A stretch of 64,000 bases of DNA, from positions 124,001-188,000 of the forward strand of contig SVNI01000001.1 of assembly GCA_015066975.1 (NCBI GenBank). Reading direction: 5' to 3'. How positions within the stretch are numbered: position 1 is the first letter of the stretch; every line of letters begins with the position of its first letter. Both the position numbers and the translations under genes were made by a program. Source of the DNA: Ruminococcus sp. GTDB taxonomy: Bacteria > Bacillota > Clostridia > Oscillospirales > Ruminococcaceae. Below the pieces are notes generated by a model, which saw nothing but the letters and a program-made list of their open reading frames with translations, ran no database searches and was not told the DNA's origin. Shown here in pieces: positions 52,601 to 61,161 of the stretch.

Positions 52601-53221
52601 TTACTTGTCTGTTTTCTTGGTTGTTTTTTTGGTAGTTTTCTTTGCAGTTTCAGTTCTGGGCTTTCTGCCGGATTTCTTTTTGGAAGCAGGAGTTTCTTCA
52701 GCCTTTACTTCTTCCACAGTCGGAACAGGAGTTTCTTCTGCTTTTACTTCTTCGGCAGGAACTTCTTCACCGAAAGCGAGCTGGCCTTCTGCGGGAGTTT
52801 CTTCAGCAGACTGTTCTGCTTCAGCCTTGGGCTTTCTGCCGGGTTTCTTCTTGGGCTTTTCTTCTTCTGCCGGAGCTTCTGCCTTGGGTTCTTCTGCTGA
52901 CGGAATAATATTGCTCAGAACAAGAGTTTTGTCCCAGTTGCCTTCGTGAGTGATAACACCTTCTGTGATAGCTGCTTCCAGAGTTTTCTTGCCCTGTGCA
53001 ACTGCAAGGATTTCTTCGCCGTCACATGTCAGCAGGAAGTCGCGGTCATTGTAGTCAAACGGCTTTACAACAAGTTCGCCGTCTTTAATTTCGATATAGA
53101 ATGCGCCCTCAGCTTCACCCTGTACATTTACCTGTGCAGCGATATGCTCCTCGATTTTAGAAGCATCTGTCTTGACTACAAGTGCAATTCTAACCTTTTC
53201 TACCAGTTCATGATAAGTCAT
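52601..53221 (-). CDS. SCP2-like domain protein with basic AT-hook-like tail
   Basis: 206 residues from the ATG at 53221. Residues 1-105 form an SCP2-type lipid-carrier-like domain (AAQVNVQGEAEGAFYIEI, DRDFLLTCDGEEILAVAQGKKTLE). The rest alternates acidic Glu/Ala/Pro segments with two GRKP motifs, EKPKKKPGRKPKAEA and ASKKKSGRKPRTE, which resemble AT-hooks, and ends KKTTKKTTKKTDK like histone H1 tails. So it may bind AT-rich DNA while carrying a hydrophobic ligand, or the basic tail may bind acidic lipids or polyphosphate. Promoter TTGACG, 17 nt, TATAAT at 53308-53336. Confidence 0.8.
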   Translation of the reverse strand: MTYHELVEKVRIALVVKTDASKIEEHIAAQVNVQGEAEGAFYIEIKDGELVVKPFDYNDRDFLLTCDGEEILAVAQGKKTLEAAITEGVITHEGNWDKTLVLSNIIPSAEEPKAEAPAEEEKPKKKPGRKPKAEAEQSAEETPAEGQLAFGEEVPAEEVKAEETPVPTVEEVKAEETPASKKKSGRKPRTETAKKTTKKTTKKTDK

Positions 53222-53307
53222 TGCCTTTTCACCTTTCTTTTCTTCAGTTGCAGCAAGCGAAAACATTACGCATTGACCGCAAAAAATAATTATTGGCTTA
53301 TGGAATT

Positions 53308-53336
53308 ATTATACAAGATATTGCGCCGTTCGTCAA
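53308..53336 (-). promoter_or_regulatory. Promoter of the SCP2-like gene
   Basis: Minus strand TTGACG (53331-53336), 17 nt, TATAAT (53308-53313). The 170 bases between this and the glgA promoter hold nothing I recognise. Confidence 0.8.
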
Positions 53337-53512
53337 TGAAAAAACGGAATTTTCTATATTTAACACAAGATTTTCTTGAAATTCCGGCGATTTTTTAGCC
53401 AAAAACTCAAAAGCAGATTTTATGCCGAAAATGCCTGAAAGCGCGGTTCTGATTTATTTTTGCAGGTTTTTGTCTTTTTATACAAAGAATTGAAAAAATT
53501 GTGAAAAATCCC

Positions 53513-53541
53513 TTGACTACTCCGGCAAAAAAGAGTATAAT
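53513..53541 (+). promoter_or_regulatory. glgA promoter
   Basis: TTGACT (53513-53518), 17 nt, TATAAT (53536-53541). Confidence 0.88.
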
Positions 53542-53575
53542 AGAAATATAAATAAACTATCAAGGAGGGATTTCT

Positions 53576-55030
53576 TTGACTAATATTCTTTTTGCGGCCT
53601 CTGAATGTGTACCATTCGTCAAGACGGGAGGTCTGGCCGATGTTGTCGGCGCACTGCCTAAGAATCTCAATAAAGAACGTTTCGATGTCCGTGTGATTAT
53701 TCCGTATTATACCTGTATTCCCGGCAGATACAGAAATTTCTTTCACTATCGTCATCATTTCTTCATGGACTATGCAGGACGGCAGGAACATGTCGGTATT
53801 ATGGAATATGAATATCATGGCATTAAATATTACTATGTTGATAACGAGTATTATTTCAACGGCGAAACACCTTACAGCAGTGACCTGAAGTGGGACATTG
53901 AGAGATTTACTTTCTTCTGTAAAGCAGTGCTGGCTATGATGCCGGTTATCGGCTTCCGCCCGGATATCATTCACTGCCATGACTGGCAGACCGGCCTGAT
54001 TCCGGTGCTTCTGCATTCCACATTTGCAACACATCCGTTTTATCAGGGTGTCAAAAGCATTATGACCATCCATAACCTGAAATTTCAGGGTGTGTGGGAT
54101 ATTGATGCATTCCAGCATAATACACAGCTTCCGGATTACATGTTCACACCGGACAAGCTGGAATTTCACAAGGATGCCAACATGCTGAAAGGCGGTCTGG
54201 TTTATGCGGACTATATCACCACCGTCAGCGAAACCTATGCGGAAGAAATCAAAACCCGTGAATACGGCGAAGGCCTTGACGGTCTGCTTTCTTCTCGCAA
54301 GATGTCTCTGAGAGGCATTGTCAACGGCATTGACTACAGCATTTTTGACCCCAAAAACGACAAGAAGATTTTCTATAACTATGATGTCAGTGATGCCATC
54401 ACAGGCAAAGCCGAAAACAAGCGCAAACTACAGGAAGAACTCGGACTGGAACAGGACAGCAGAAAAATGCTCATTGGCCTGATTTCCAGACTGACAGACC
54501 AGAAAGGCCTGAATCTTCTGAGTGATGTTTTCGAGGGCAGATTCCTGGACGATAACACACAGTTTGTACTTATCGGCACAGGCGAACCGGGCTATGAAAA
54601 CGCATTCCGTTATTTTGCAGGACGCTATCCGGGCAATGTTTCGGCAAATATCTGCTATAATGACGAACTGGCGCATAAGCTCTATGCGGCTGCGGATATG
54701 ATGCTTGTACCGTCCAGATTCGAGCCGTGCGGCCTGACTCAGCTCATTTCCCTTCGATACGGTTCTATTCCGCTTGTCCGCGAAACAGGTGGGCTGAAAG
54801 ATACTGTACAGCCCTATAATGAATTCGACCTCACAGGCACAGGCTTCACTTTCAAGGAATTCTGGTCAGAAGCATTCTTAGGCTCTGTGAACTATGCAAA
54901 GTCTGTCTTCTTTAATTATCGTGACAACTGGAATGATATGCTCCGCCGGGGCATGGAACAGGATTTCTCATGGAACAATTCCGCAAAGCAATATGAAGGC
55001 ATGTATGAATGGCTTCTGGGCAAAAATTAA
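53576..55030 (+). CDS. glgA: Glycogen synthase (ADP-glucose type)
   Basis: GT5 enzyme that extends alpha-1,4-glucan from ADP-glucose. 484 residues, with the N-terminal KTGGLADVVGALPKNL, HCHDWQTGLIPVLL, the GT-B C-terminal block SRLTDQKGLNLL, and PSRFEPCGLTQLISLRYGSIP. TTG start after AAGGAGGG. No glgC, glgB or glgP nearby. Closed by its own terminator, so separate from the polysaccharide export genes that follow. Confidence 0.96.
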   Translation: MTNILFAASECVPFVKTGGLADVVGALPKNLNKERFDVRVIIPYYTCIPGRYRNFFHYRHHFFMDYAGRQEHVGIMEYEYHGIKYYYVDNEYYFNGETPYSSDLKWDIERFTFFCKAVLAMMPVIGFRPDIIHCHDWQTGLIPVLLHSTFATHPFYQGVKSIMTIHNLKFQGVWDIDAFQHNTQLPDYMFTPDKLEFHKDANMLKGGLVYADYITTVSETYAEEIKTREYGEGLDGLLSSRKMSLRGIVNGIDYSIFDPKNDKKIFYNYDVSDAITGKAENKRKLQEELGLEQDSRKMLIGLISRLTDQKGLNLLSDVFEGRFLDDNTQFVLIGTGEPGYENAFRYFAGRYPGNVSANICYNDELAHKLYAAADMMLVPSRFEPCGLTQLISLRYGSIPLVRETGGLKDTVQPYNEFDLTGTGFTFKEFWSEAFLGSVNYAKSVFFNYRDNWNDMLRRGMEQDFSWNNSAKQYEGMYEWLLGKN

Positions 55031-55064
55031 ATCTTGATTTTCTTTAAAATCTCACAGTCAGGGG

Positions 55065-55090
55065 AAAAGCATCAGTTTTCTGATGCTTTT
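55065..55090 (+). terminator. glgA terminator
   Basis: Stem AAAAGCATCAG / CTGATGCTTTT with a TTTT loop, then a T run. Confidence 0.92.
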
Positions 55091-55145
55091 TTCTGTTGCT
55101 ATTTTACAAAATTTCTGGATTTCATGCAAAAAAAAGCCTGTTGTC

Positions 55146-55174
55146 TTGACTTTTCGGCACAATCGGGGTATAAT
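55146..55174 (+). promoter_or_regulatory. Promoter of the polysaccharide export cluster
   Basis: TTGACT (55146-55151), 17 nt, TATAAT (55169-55174). Confidence 0.88.
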
Positions 55175-55210
55175 AAATTATGTTATCTATCAAAAAGGGA
55201 GTTCTTTTTA

Positions 55211-55990
55211 GTGAAATTATGCAAGGAATTATATGCGTATCGAGAGATGATTTTCAGTCTTGTCCGTAAGGATTTGCGCGGACGGTACAAAGGCAGTGTC
55301 CTCGGATTTCTGTGGACATTCATCAATCCGCTGTTTCAGTTGATTATCTACACAATAGCGTTTTCATTTATTCTGCCCAGCCCGATTGAAAAATATTATC
55401 TGCATTTGTTTGTCGCACTGATACCATGGATATTTTTTTCATCCAGCTTGCAGGGCGGTGCAAATTCAATTATGGCGGCGAAAAATCTGGTTTCCAAGAT
55501 TTATTTTCCCCGTGAAGTGATTCCGATTTCGTATGTCACAAGCTGTTTTGTGAATATGCTTCTGACGTTTATAATTATTTTCTTTGTGGTGATATTTTCG
55601 GGAGTGGGGCTGAATCCGCTGGCCATAGCCTGTCTGCCGGTTATCATGCTTGCAGAATATATCATGGCACTGGGATTAGCTTTGCTGTTCTCAGCAGTGA
55701 CAGTATTTTTCCGCGACATGGAACATATTCTTAGCATCATCACAATGGCATGGATTTATTTGACCCCGGTATTATACCCGATTGATATGATTTCTGACGA
55801 GAAAATTCAGAAATTATTTTATCTCAATCCCATGACTTCTGTGATTGTGGCTTACCGGGATGTATTATATTATGCGAAAGTGCCGGATTTGTCTACGCTG
55901 GTGATGGCTTTCCTGTTCGGAATTGCAAGCCTGATTCTGGGCGAACTGGTATTCTCAAAACTGAAAACAAGATTTGCGGAGGTATTATAA
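55211..55990 (+). CDS. ABC-2 polysaccharide exporter permease (Wzm/TagG type)
   Basis: 259 residues from the GTG at 55211 after AAGGGAG; upstream in-frame sequence contains the promoter. Six membrane helices. Family blocks: VRKDLRGRYKGSVLGFLWTF near the N-terminus, IPWIFFSSSLQGGANSI, NLVSKIYFPREVIP, VTVFFRDMEHIL and YLTPVLYPIDMI. It forms the channel through which a lipid-linked glycan (O-antigen, teichoic acid or capsule type) crosses the membrane, with the ATPase encoded next. The gene ends 3 nt before the ATPase start. Confidence 0.94.
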   Translation: MKLCKELYAYREMIFSLVRKDLRGRYKGSVLGFLWTFINPLFQLIIYTIAFSFILPSPIEKYYLHLFVALIPWIFFSSSLQGGANSIMAAKNLVSKIYFPREVIPISYVTSCFVNMLLTFIIIFFVVIFSGVGLNPLAIACLPVIMLAEYIMALGLALLFSAVTVFFRDMEHILSIITMAWIYLTPVLYPIDMISDEKIQKLFYLNPMTSVIVAYRDVLYYAKVPDLSTLVMAFLFGIASLILGELVFSKLKTRFAEVL

Positions 55991-55992
55991 TC

Positions 55993-57258
55993 ATGAATCC
56001 AGAAAATGCCATTGAAGTCCGCAATGTGAAGAAAAAATTCAAGATTTTCTACGACAAGGGAAATGATTTGAAAGACAGAATTCTGTTCCGGAATCGGAAT
56101 CATTATGAGGACAGATGGGTGCTGAAAGGTATCAGTTTCAGTGTCCGGAAAGGCGAAGCTGTCGGCTTAATCGGGCACAACGGATGCGGAAAAAGTACCA
56201 CGCTCAAACTGCTGACAAAAATTCTCTATCCGGATGAAGGGACTGTCGAAATGGCGGGGAGAGTTTCCAGCCTGATTGAACTTGGTGCTGGCTTTCATCC
56301 CGATATGACCGGACGGGAAAATATCTATACAAATGCTTCTATTTTCGGGCTGACCAGAAAGGAAATTGATAAGAGATTACAGGAAATTATTGATTTTTCT
56401 GAACTTGAAGAATTTATCGACAATCCGGTGAGAACCTATTCTTCCGGCATGTATATGAGATTAGCCTTTTCCGTGGCGATTAATGTTGATGCCAATATTT
56501 TACTGATAGATGAAATACTTGCCGTCGGTGATGCCAATTTTCAGAAGAAATGCTTCGACAAGCTCAGAGAAATCAAAGCACACGGCACGACTATCGTGAT
56601 AGTTTCCCATGCTCTTGAACAGATTGAGCAAATCTGCGAAACATCCTACTGGATTGAAGACGGCCTGATTAAAGATTCCGGTACGCCGAAAACCGTTCAT
56701 GACCATTATCTAAAAAGCATGGAGGAAAGACGAAATCAACAGCTTGAAAAACAGCATCATCAGAAAAATCAGGACAAGTCCGAAAATACAGAATCTCCCG
56801 AAGCAGAACAGCTTCCGGATTTCTGCGAGAAAACCGCCGTCCGCATGGGGAACGGTGCTGTCCGGTTCACGAATGCCATGCTCTGCAATCTGGAGAATCA
56901 AAAGCAGTTTATTTTCAATTCCGAAGATAAAATTAAAATCATTCTGGAATATGAATCTTTTCAGCCGGATTTGAAAGGCAATTTCGGCTACGGCATTTTC
57001 AGGGAAGACAGCCTGCACTGTTACGGAACTAATATTCTGATTGAAACAGGCGAATGCATTCCGGTGCAGAAAAAAGGCAGAGTGGAAATCATCTTTCAGA
57101 ACAGTCTGCTTCCGGCGAAATATTTTCTGGATATTGCAGTACATTCCCATGACGGAATTATTTTGGATGACATCCGGCAGGTGCTTTCGTTCGTCGTTTC
57201 CTCTGATAAGCATGATATCGGGGTCTGCCGTCTGCATTCTGCATTTTCATGGAGGTGA
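55993..57258 (+). CDS. Polysaccharide exporter ATPase with C-terminal substrate-recognition domain (Wzt type)
   Basis: 421 residues. ABC ATPase: Walker A GLIGHNGCGKSTTLK (about 57), signature TYSSGMYMRLAFS (about 149), Walker B ILLIDEILAVGD (about 170), and switch His in VIVSHALEQ. A charged linker (about 240-280) leads to a beta-sandwich of about 140 residues (AVRFTNAMLCNLENQ, VEIIFQNSLLPAKYFLDIAV) matching Wzt C-terminal domains. In Gram-negative O9a systems this domain binds the modified non-reducing end of the finished chain and licenses export. Its presence here predicts a chain-capping enzyme, and a methyltransferase gene follows. Confidence 0.93.
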   Translation: MNPENAIEVRNVKKKFKIFYDKGNDLKDRILFRNRNHYEDRWVLKGISFSVRKGEAVGLIGHNGCGKSTTLKLLTKILYPDEGTVEMAGRVSSLIELGAGFHPDMTGRENIYTNASIFGLTRKEIDKRLQEIIDFSELEEFIDNPVRTYSSGMYMRLAFSVAINVDANILLIDEILAVGDANFQKKCFDKLREIKAHGTTIVIVSHALEQIEQICETSYWIEDGLIKDSGTPKTVHDHYLKSMEERRNQQLEKQHHQKNQDKSENTESPEAEQLPDFCEKTAVRMGNGAVRFTNAMLCNLENQKQFIFNSEDKIKIILEYESFQPDLKGNFGYGIFREDSLHCYGTNILIETGECIPVQKKGRVEIIFQNSLLPAKYFLDIAVHSHDGIILDDIRQVLSFVVSSDKHDIGVCRLHSAFSWR

Positions 57259-57264
57259 ATTTTT

Positions 57265-58356
57265 TTGAGTCTCTATACAAAAATACTCCGGTTTCTGCTT
57301 CGTGACCTGTATGCCCGGAATGAAAGCGCAAGAGCAGAAACAAAATCTGTTTCAGAATCACTGAACAGTCAGTTTGCAGAAGCAAAGCAGAAAAATAAGG
57401 AATTACAGAACCGGATTTTACAGCTCGAACAGCAGACAAGCGAACTCATACAGGAACTGACACATTCACAGAATTATTTTCAGGAAATTATCGAACAGTC
57501 CAATGAGGCACACGACCAGCGCGACGAACGCTCCGAAAAGCGTCTCGACTGTCTCGAACATTACCGGACTGAAACCGAAAAGCGTATGCAGTCTGATGAT
57601 GAAACAACTCTGGGACTGGCGCACAGAACCGAATGTATTGAACAAGCTCTCCGGGAGTGTCATATCTATGAAAATCCGCTCCAGTTGTTCAATAAGAAAA
57701 CCTATTCACAGGCCGGTGAAGATGCAATTCTGCTCTATGCCTGTGCTATGCTGGGAATCCCTCTGCAAGAATGCAGTTATCTGGATTTGGGCGCGAATAA
57801 GCCCGTTGATATGAGCAACACTTATTTTTTCTATGAACAGGGTGCAAGGGGAGTGCTCCTCGAAGCGAATCCGTTATTAATTCCGGACTTGAAAAATCAG
57901 CGTTCGGGAGATATCATTCTGAATCAGGCCGTTTCGGACAAATCCGGCGAAACTGTAACATTCAATATTCTGAATCTGGACGGCCTGTCGAAAATTGGAG
58001 ATGTTTCCGATATTCTGGAACAGAACCCCTCGGCAAAGCTTGAAAAATCTATCGAAATCAAGACAGTCTGCTATAATGATATTATCGAAACATATTTCGA
58101 TAACAAAGCCCCTGTTATCCTGAATCTGGATATTGAAGGCCTCGAAATGCAGATTCTCCAAAGCATGAATCTGGAACAGTACCGGCCACTGTTCATCATC
58201 ATTGAGATGATACCCTATTCCAGAAAACTGACTGCCGGAATCAAGAACACAGAATTATTGCATTATCTGGAATCTAAAAATTATATTGAATATGCCTTTA
58301 CAGGGATTAACTCTGTTTTTATTGACAAATTCCAGTATGAAAAATTCATTTCCTGA
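57265..58356 (+). CDS. FkbM-type methyltransferase with N-terminal coiled coil
   Basis: 363 residues from a TTG start spaced after GGAGGTGA, which overlaps the end of the ATPase gene. Residues 1-130 are mostly helical with heptad pattern (SLNSQFAEAKQKNKELQN, ILQLEQQTSELIQELTHS), a clear coiled coil. The methyltransferase follows: SYLDLGANKPVDMSNTYFF (AdoMet motif, about 171), GVLLEANPLL (about 200), and ILNLDIEGLEMQIL (about 287). FkbM enzymes methylate sugar hydroxyls. Position next to Wzm/Wzt suggests it caps the exported glycan. An N-terminal membrane-binding amphipathic segment (LYTKILRFLLRDLYARN) may tether it. Confidence 0.9.
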   Translation: MSLYTKILRFLLRDLYARNESARAETKSVSESLNSQFAEAKQKNKELQNRILQLEQQTSELIQELTHSQNYFQEIIEQSNEAHDQRDERSEKRLDCLEHYRTETEKRMQSDDETTLGLAHRTECIEQALRECHIYENPLQLFNKKTYSQAGEDAILLYACAMLGIPLQECSYLDLGANKPVDMSNTYFFYEQGARGVLLEANPLLIPDLKNQRSGDIILNQAVSDKSGETVTFNILNLDGLSKIGDVSDILEQNPSAKLEKSIEIKTVCYNDIIETYFDNKAPVILNLDIEGLEMQILQSMNLEQYRPLFIIIEMIPYSRKLTAGIKNTELLHYLESKNYIEYAFTGINSVFIDKFQYEKFIS

Positions 58357-58373
58357 AAGGAGTGCTCCGGTCA

Positions 58374-58883
58374 ATGCAGACCATTAACACAGAAGAAATT
58401 ATGAAACAAATCCGTGCGGAAATTAAAGAAAAAGGACTCGACAGCTCCATGCTGTCTTTTGAAGAAGTTCCATTTGCACAGGAAATCAGCCATGCAGACA
58501 AAAACTTTCAGCTTGCTTCGTTACAGCAGAGCGCAGAATATTTAAGTATCCGGAATCAGATTGAAGCTTACAAGCCGATTGAGGGAAATTTTCTGGTAGT
58601 CTTTATCAAGAAAGTCATCCGGAAACTGGTGAAATTCTATATCATGCCCATCATGACCGAACAGAATGCCCTGAACCTGCACACAGCAAATGCAGTTCAG
58701 CAGATGAACAATTATATTCAGGACAGACAGGAAGCAGATAGTATTGATATTTCCGCACTGATTTCCCGGATTGAAGAACTCGAAACCAGACAGTCTGCCA
58801 GCCGTCAGGAAATGAACGCCCTGAGAAGTCAGATAAAAGCTCTGCAAGCCGAAAATCAGGCACTGAGAGGGCTGAAATCATGA
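58374..58883 (+). CDS. Small coiled-coil protein of the glycan cluster
   Basis: 169 residues from the ATG at 58374 (AAAGGAG upstream). The N-terminus TEEIMKQIRAEIKEKG is a helix that I have seen heading other clostridial glycan-cluster proteins. A hydrophobic/amphipathic middle (LVVFIKKVIRKLVKFYIMP) may touch the membrane, and the C-terminus is a coiled coil (SRIEELETRQSASRQEMN, LRSQIKALQAENQALRG). No enzyme motif. Between the methyltransferase and the first glycosyltransferase, overlapping the latter by four bases; a scaffold or length-control partner is plausible. Confidence 0.75.
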   Translation: MQTINTEEIMKQIRAEIKEKGLDSSMLSFEEVPFAQEISHADKNFQLASLQQSAEYLSIRNQIEAYKPIEGNFLVVFIKKVIRKLVKFYIMPIMTEQNALNLHTANAVQQMNNYIQDRQEADSIDISALISRIEELETRQSASRQEMNALRSQIKALQAENQALRGLKS

Positions 58884-59962
58884 GAATCATTCAGTTTCTG
58901 CCGACGCTTGCCTTTGGGGACGCTGTCGGAAATGATACAGTTGCCCTCCAGAATGCTATGAAAGAACTGGGCTATGAAACGGCAATTTTCGCGGAAGCCG
59001 TTGACCAGAGACTTCCAAAGGGAACAGCTTCTGACCTGTGTGCCGGAATGCCGGAACTCAATAAAGAAGATGTGATTTTATATCACATGTCCACAGGGTC
59101 AAAATTAAACTACGAACTTGAAAAATATCCCTGCCGGAAAATGATGATTTATCATAATATCACCCCCCCGCATTTCTTTCACGGCTATAACGCACAGGCG
59201 GAATCCAATGCACAATACGGGCTTGACGGTCTGAAACATCTCGCCGGAAAAATAGATTACTGTTTAGCCGATTCCGATTTTAATAAATCTGATTTAAGAA
59301 AAGCTGGTTTCGTCTGTCCGATAGATGTCCGTCCGATTCTGATTCCCTTTTCCGATTATGAAAAAAAGCCGGATTCCGGCATTATCAAGAAATATTCTGA
59401 CCAGTATCAGAATATTATCTTTGTCGGCAGAATCGCCCCGAATAAAAAACAGCAGGATATTATTTCGGCATTCGCATTCTATAAAAAAAATATCAATCCG
59501 AAATCGAGATTGATTTTTGTCGGAAACTGGGGCGGAATGGAAAAATATCACGACCGTCTTGTCAGTTATGTGAACGCTCTGGAATTGGATGATGTTATCT
59601 TTACAGGACATATTAAATTTCCGGAAATCTTAGCGTATTATAAAATTGCTGATTTGTTTCTCTGTATGAGCGAACATGAGGGCTTCTGTGTTCCTCTTGT
59701 CGAAGCGATGTATTTTCAAGTGCCTGTGCTGGCATATCAGAGCTGTGCTGTGCCATGGACACTCGGCGGAAGCGGATTTCTGACCGATTCCAAAAATCCC
59801 GCCGAAACTGCCCTCCTGATGCACAGAATTCTGTCCGATACGGAACTAAGAAAAACAATCATTCAGAATCAGAACGAAAGATTGCAGGATTTTCAGTATG
59901 AAAAAATTAAAACTCTGTTTGCAGGTCAGCTCAGGAGTTTTCTACAGGAGAAATCAATATGA
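58880..59962 (+). CDS. GT4-family glycosyltransferase
   Basis: 360 residues of GT-B fold. N-terminal IIQFLPTLAFGDAVGNDT, acceptor loop YHNITPPHFF, C-terminal nucleotide-sugar block FVGRIAPNKKQQDIISAF and the E-x7-E motif in SEHEGFCVPLVEAM. It likely adds a sugar to the lipid-linked glycan on the cytoplasmic side. The start overlaps the previous stop as ATGA, and the stop overlaps the next gene the same way. The donor sugar cannot be told. Confidence 0.9.
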   Translation: MRIIQFLPTLAFGDAVGNDTVALQNAMKELGYETAIFAEAVDQRLPKGTASDLCAGMPELNKEDVILYHMSTGSKLNYELEKYPCRKMMIYHNITPPHFFHGYNAQAESNAQYGLDGLKHLAGKIDYCLADSDFNKSDLRKAGFVCPIDVRPILIPFSDYEKKPDSGIIKKYSDQYQNIIFVGRIAPNKKQQDIISAFAFYKKNINPKSRLIFVGNWGGMEKYHDRLVSYVNALELDDVIFTGHIKFPEILAYYKIADLFLCMSEHEGFCVPLVEAMYFQVPVLAYQSCAVPWTLGGSGFLTDSKNPAETALLMHRILSDTELRKTIIQNQNERLQDFQYEKIKTLFAGQLRSFLQEKSI

Positions 59963-61161
59963 AGAAAATAGCATTTGTTATTCCGTGGTATGCTGAAAAA
60001 ATTCCCGGCGGTGCGGAAATGGAAACCCGCGAAGTTACCAAGCATCTGCATCAGGCCGGCATGGATGTCGAAATTCTGACAACCTGCGTTCGGGAATTCG
60101 TCAGCGACTGGAATGAAAATTACTATCCGGAGGGAATCGAAATTATTCAGGGAATTCCTGTCCGAAGATTCAAAGTCCGGAAACGCAATACCAGAGCTTT
60201 TGATGAAGTGAATCTCAAGCTGATGAACCGGATTCAGCCCACTGAACCCGAAGAAAAGGTTTTTATTCAGGAGATGATAAACAGTCCGGATTTATATGCT
60301 TATATCGCAGAGCATAAAGACGAATATACAGCGTTTGTGTATATTCCGTACATGTTCGGAACGACTTATTACGGCATTGCACAGTGTCCGGAAAAAGCTG
60401 TCATGATTCCGTGCTTTCATGATGAAGCCTATCTCTATATGCAGATTTATAAAAAATTATATCCGCAGGTTGCCGGAATGATATTCAATGCCCGTCCGGA
60501 ACTGGAATTAACTGAAAAAGTCTATGATATTTCCGGAGTTGAAAAAATCGTCATGGGTATCGGCATGGATGTCGATTTGCAGACATATCCGGAAGAATTC
60601 CGGAAAAAATTCGGCATTCAGGAAAAATTTATTCTCTATGCCGGAAGAAAGGATTCCGGAAAGAATGTGCATACGCTTCTGAATTATTTCGGTGAATTCA
60701 AGAAACGCAATCCCTCGGATTTGAAACTTGTGCTTATCGGTGGAGGAGAAATTCACATTCCGGAGAGTGCCCGGAAAGATACTGTCGATTTAGGCTTTGT
60801 CGATATTCAGGACAAATATAATGCTTACGGGGCATCTGAGATTTTATGTCAGCCCTCGAAGAACGAAAGCTTTTCGCTGGTTATCATGGAAAGCTGGCTT
60901 TGTCACCGTCCTGTACTGGTGCATGATAAATGCGCTGTGACAAAAAATTTCGTACAGGAATCCAACGGCGGTCTGTATTTCAATGACTATTTTGAATTTG
61001 AAGGCTGTCTGAATTATTTTCTGCATCATTTGGAAGAATCCGACATCATGGGCGAAAACGGCAGGGAATATGTCATGAAGCATTTCGACTGGAATGTCAT
61101 TACCGAAAAATACAGGGCATTCTTTGAAAAAATAGAAAAACGGCAAGGGGAATGCCTATGA
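59959..61161 (+). CDS. GT4-family glycosyltransferase
   Basis: 400 residues. IAFVIPWYAEKIPGGAEMETREV is the GGAE-type N-terminal loop (seen as IPWYAEKIPGGAE). The C-terminal part has ILYAGRKDSGKNVHTLL and the E-x7-E motif in KNESFSLVIMESW. A retaining transferase acting on the growing cluster glycan. Overlaps both neighbours by four bases (ATGA). The longer N-terminal acceptor region (about 60-140) differs from the previous GT4, so it uses a different acceptor or linkage. Confidence 0.9.
   Translation: MKKIAFVIPWYAEKIPGGAEMETREVTKHLHQAGMDVEILTTCVREFVSDWNENYYPEGIEIIQGIPVRRFKVRKRNTRAFDEVNLKLMNRIQPTEPEEKVFIQEMINSPDLYAYIAEHKDEYTAFVYIPYMFGTTYYGIAQCPEKAVMIPCFHDEAYLYMQIYKKLYPQVAGMIFNARPELELTEKVYDISGVEKIVMGIGMDVDLQTYPEEFRKKFGIQEKFILYAGRKDSGKNVHTLLNYFGEFKKRNPSDLKLVLIGGGEIHIPESARKDTVDLGFVDIQDKYNAYGASEILCQPSKNESFSLVIMESWLCHRPVLVHDKCAVTKNFVQESNGGLYFNDYFEFEGCLNYFLHHLEESDIMGENGREYVMKHFDWNVITEKYRAFFEKIEKRQGECL

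Noticed and set aside
52425-52949. Plus-strand frame opposite the SCP2-like gene
   Set aside because: Mostly the antisense of a repetitive Glu/Ala/Lys-rich coding region; hydrophobic and low-complexity as expected for such a shadow.
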